Assembly (NCBI RefSeq): GCF_027484545.1
Contig: NZ_JAIXST010000315.1
Span: forward strand, 1-34,686
Source of the DNA: Runella sp.
GTDB lineage: Bacteria > Bacteroidota > Bacteroidia > Cytophagales > Spirosomataceae
Length of the DNA stretch: 34,686 nucleotides
Direction: 5' to 3'
Shown here: in pieces, positions 31,969 to 34,686 of the stretch
Layout: each line of letters starts with the position of its first letter
Position numbering within the stretch: the first letter of the stretch is position 1
Position numbers and translations under genes: made by a program
The notes under the pieces: generated by a model
The model's input: the letters and a program-made list of their open reading frames with translations, nothing else
Told to the model about the DNA's origin: nothing
Databases searched by the model: none

Positions 31969-34542
31969 ATGCCTAATGTTTATCAAGATGCTGTTGTAAC
32001 AAAGTACAATATCTTCAACAGCCTATTCCTGAGTTTGCCGTTTCATCACATTTTTCGAACAGGAACGCTGCTGCCACTGCTTGTACAAGCGAGTGAAGAG
32101 GGATTTATAGCAGGAAACAGCCCGCAACAAATCATTGAGTCTTTTTTTGAAGAATATACTGAACATGCAACCGAGCATGAAAGACGTGATTTGCTTTTCA
32201 ACTTTATTAAATTCATCGAACGTCAGGTAGTTTTGTTTGATTCCGTAGAAGATGCAGGATTTGATAAAACACATGATTTAAATGGACCTGGCTCCATTAC
32301 GCAACTGCTGAACCGCGTTGATAGCGATGACCTGCGTGAAAAATTGCTCAAAAAATTGGATGATTTTTGCGTTCGTATCGTTTTGACCGCCCACCCTACC
32401 CAATTTTACCCGGGAAAAGTACTGGGAATTATTACCGATTTAGAAGAAGCCATTAAAGATAATGACTTTGTGACGGTTAATAATTTATTGCTGCAATTGG
32501 GAAAAACAGGGTTTATTAACAAAAATAAACCTACGCCTTTTGATGAAGCGTTAACGTTGGGCTGGTTTTTGGAAAATGTATTTTACGAAGCTATCCCGGC
32601 TATTTTACAGAAACTTTTAAGAGGGCTTTCTATTCCCATCAATGAATGGCCTCACACGGAATTATTCCGTTTGGGCTTTTGGCCAGGTGGTGACCGTGAC
32701 GGTAATCCCTTTGTTACTTCAGACGTAACACTTCAGGTTGCTGACCGTTTGCGCCAAATTTTGCTCAAGTGTTACTGGAGAGATATTAAAAATCTTAAAC
32801 GTCGTCTGACGTTTGATGGAGTGGAAGATTTTATTTCTACTGCAGAGCGCAAAGTCAACAACGCTATTTATTATCCTGACCAAGAGCATTATGGTACTTC
32901 TTCAGAATTGCTTCAGGATTTGCAACAGGCACGTGAGGTTTTGGTAAAATACCATGATAGCTTTTTTGTCGATTCATTGGATGATACCATATTGAAAATC
33001 AAACTTTTTGGTTTCTTCTTTGCCAGCTTGGACATTCGTCAGGTGAGTCCAAAGCATACATTAGCCTGGCAGGAAGTTTTGAACAAGATAGAAAAGCAAG
33101 TACCCGTTTTTACGTATGCCGATTATCAAAATTGGGATGAAAAACGTAAAATAGACTTTTTGCTTTCATTACAAGTGGAGTTGACTGAATCGGACTTTCA
33201 CGACCCAATTACCCAAGATATTTATGGCTCTATGCTGGCAATTCGAGAGATTCAACGTCGAAACGGAGAAGCCGGTGCTCACCGCTATGTAATTAGCAAC
33301 TGTGCCAGCGCGTTGAATGTGGTAGAAGTAATAGCCATGATGAAAAACGTCTGGAAAACGACGGAAATAGGAGTTGACATCGTTCCCTTGTTTGAAACGG
33401 TCGACGATTTAGCGGGAGCGGCAGAGGTGATGAAACAATTGTTTGAAAATACGTATTATCACGCTCATTTGACCAGACGGGGCAATCAGCAGACCATCAT
33501 GGTAGGGTTTTCGGATGGAACTAAAGATGGCGGTTATTTACGAGCTAACTGGTCTATTTTTACCGCCAAAGAACAATTAACTAAAATTTCGCGTGAATAC
33601 GGTGTCAAAGTGACGTTTTTCGACGGGCGTGGAGGGCCTCCGGGTCGTGGTGGTGGAAACAATCACGCTTTCTATGCTTCACTTGGAAAAGAAATTGAAG
33701 ATAAAGAAATACAATTAACTGTTCAAGGGCAGACGATTAGCTCTAATTACGGTACAGTTCCAACGGCCATGTATAACTTAGAGCGACTCTTTACGGCAGG
33801 TTTAGAAAACCACCTTTTTACGCCAAAAAGCACCAAAGATCAGCTTTCAGAAGCCGATAAAGCGCTAATGGAAGAATTGGCTGATGCGGCTTATCACGCG
33901 TATTTAGGCCTCAAAAATCACCCGACTTTTGTGCCGTATCTGGAAAAAATCACCCCCTTACGTTTTTATGGACAGACTAAAATCGGTAGCCGTCCTGATA
34001 AACGCGGAAGTGGTGGCGGACTCAAATTTGAAGATTTACGGGCCATTCCGTTTGTGGGCTCGTGGGCGCAGATGAAACAAAACGTTCCCGGTTTTTACGG
34101 ATTTGGTTCAGCGCTCGAAAAATTGAAGAAGGAAGGTAAAATAGATACCCTGAAAAAACTGTACAAACGCTCTCTTTTTGTGCGTACGTTGGTGGAAAAC
34201 TCCATGCAATCGCTGATGAAAGCGTATTATCCGGCTACAAAATACCTCAAAGAAAATCCCGAATTCAGTACTCTTTGGAACATGATGTTTGAAGAATACG
34301 AGCGCAGTATCAGTCTGATGTTGGAGTTTTCAGGAGAAAAAGAGTTGATGAATCAAAACCCTGTAACCAAAGAATCCATCATTGTACGTGAAAGAATCGT
34401 TTTACCGCTCATGACGATTCAACAATACGCGCTTCAAAAGCTACAATCGGCAGATTTACCTGCGGCGGAAGTAGATGTATACAGCAAGTTGGTAATGCGG
34501 GCGATGTTTGGAATCATTAACGCCGCGCGTAATTCGGCTTAA
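31969..34542 (+). CDS. ppc: Phosphoenolpyruvate carboxylase
   Basis: An 857-residue cytoplasmic enzyme that carboxylates PEP to oxaloacetate, replenishing the TCA cycle. Landmarks are VLTAHPTQFYPGK with catalytic H142, LGFWPGGDRDGNPFVT (235-250), QQTIMVGFSDGTKDGGYLRANWSIF (507-531), GRGGPPGRGGGNNHA (553-567), GSRPDKRGSGGGLKFEDLRAIPFVGSWAQMKQNVPGFYG, and the C-terminal end INAARNSA. The length is close to the usual 850-950. Differences from the Escherichia coli type include TAHPTQF for TAHPTE and F-D552-GRGG for FHGRGG. It is divergent from the HhH/barrel gene across about 225 non-coding AT-rich bases with no exact TAnnTTTG element. Confidence 0.95.
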   Translation: MPNVYQDAVVTKYNIFNSLFLSLPFHHIFRTGTLLPLLVQASEEGFIAGNSPQQIIESFFEEYTEHATEHERRDLLFNFIKFIERQVVLFDSVEDAGFDKTHDLNGPGSITQLLNRVDSDDLREKLLKKLDDFCVRIVLTAHPTQFYPGKVLGIITDLEEAIKDNDFVTVNNLLLQLGKTGFINKNKPTPFDEALTLGWFLENVFYEAIPAILQKLLRGLSIPINEWPHTELFRLGFWPGGDRDGNPFVTSDVTLQVADRLRQILLKCYWRDIKNLKRRLTFDGVEDFISTAERKVNNAIYYPDQEHYGTSSELLQDLQQAREVLVKYHDSFFVDSLDDTILKIKLFGFFFASLDIRQVSPKHTLAWQEVLNKIEKQVPVFTYADYQNWDEKRKIDFLLSLQVELTESDFHDPITQDIYGSMLAIREIQRRNGEAGAHRYVISNCASALNVVEVIAMMKNVWKTTEIGVDIVPLFETVDDLAGAAEVMKQLFENTYYHAHLTRRGNQQTIMVGFSDGTKDGGYLRANWSIFTAKEQLTKISREYGVKVTFFDGRGGPPGRGGGNNHAFYASLGKEIEDKEIQLTVQGQTISSNYGTVPTAMYNLERLFTAGLENHLFTPKSTKDQLSEADKALMEELADAAYHAYLGLKNHPTFVPYLEKITPLRFYGQTKIGSRPDKRGSGGGLKFEDLRAIPFVGSWAQMKQNVPGFYGFGSALEKLKKEGKIDTLKKLYKRSLFVRTLVENSMQSLMKAYYPATKYLKENPEFSTLWNMMFEEYERSISLMLEFSGEKELMNQNPVTKESIIVRERIVLPLMTIQQYALQKLQSADLPAAEVDVYSKLVMRAMFGIINAARNSA

Positions 34543-34657
34543 TTAATAAAATAAAGACTTGGAAAGTTTCGCAGATTCAGATTTGAAGTGCAATTATCCA
34601 GCCGTTACTTGTTAGTGACTGCTGATGAAAGAGCCAACTGTTGTGAATAATAAACCA

Positions 34658-34665
34658 TAGTTTTG
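34658..34665 (+). promoter_or_regulatory. TAnnTTTG -7 element at the right edge
   Basis: TAGTTTTG matches the -7 element exactly and lies 21 bases before the window end, so it could belong to a gene beyond the edge. No -33 TTTG is seen at the right distance. The rest of 34543-34686 shows no gene and no clear ppc terminator. Confidence 0.25.
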
Positions 34666-34686
34666 TGGTGTCGAATCATAAAACAA

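Overview
This window is a stretch of core chromosome from a member of the Bacteroidota, most likely order Cytophagales (Runella/Emticicia/Spirosoma-like). The evidence is a DUF4199 membrane protein, SbsA-type Ig-like and HhH/beta-barrel envelope proteins, the long-loop form of MraY, near absence of Shine-Dalgarno sequences, and promoter-like TAnnTTTG elements. I see no insertion sequence, prophage, CRISPR array, tRNA or rRNA. The order-level assignment is inference from protein style, not a search.

Layout. (1) 164-3118, minus: a compact unit of a degenerate dihydroorotase-like protein, a DUF4199 membrane protein and a J-domain protein. gcvH lies upstream behind its own terminator. (2) 3763-7259, plus: a secreted glycoside-hydrolase-like protein, translationally coupled to a membrane protein with DUF2231, cytochrome c and LRR parts. 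It converges with no spacer on a cyclase-family hydrolase. (3) 8188-17711, plus: the distal half of the division and cell-wall cluster, murD-ftsW-murG-murC-ftsQ-ftsA-ftsZ, followed one base later by an AlkD-type DNA glycosylase. The proximal half (mraZ to murE) is absent. mraY lies alone about 10 kb beyond ftsZ on the opposite strand. (4) 17842-22212, plus: accD, an orphan radical SAM protein, ybeY and mnmG. (5) 22287-24713: a membrane metallopeptidase-like protein and an Ig-like lipoprotein, each preceded by a near-identical repeat-terminator-promoter module. (6) 24699-25271: a gene-free, AT-rich region with about 14 DnaA-box matches (four exact TTATCCACA), nested inverted repeats and a very AT-rich edge. 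This is almost certainly the chromosomal replication origin. (7) 25272-34542: a TPR protein, a histidine-phosphatase lipoprotein, then mraY, a hypothetical and an HhH/beta-barrel protein on the minus strand, and PEP carboxylase on plus.

How it fits together. The most notable result is a complete origin neighbourhood. The DnaA-box array lies about 2.5 kb past mnmG (gidA), a classical oriC neighbour, and a parS-like ParB site (15 of 16 positions match the consensus) lies immediately upstream of mnmG, 4.4 kb from the array. Replication initiation, origin segregation and the septum genes (ftsQAZ) therefore sit within about 15 kb. dnaA itself is not in the window. I found no convincing new defence or metabolic system. 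The less ordinary items are the degenerate dihydroorotase, the hydrolase-cytochrome pair, a terminator-like hairpin inside the alkD reading frame, and the repeated terminator-promoter modules.
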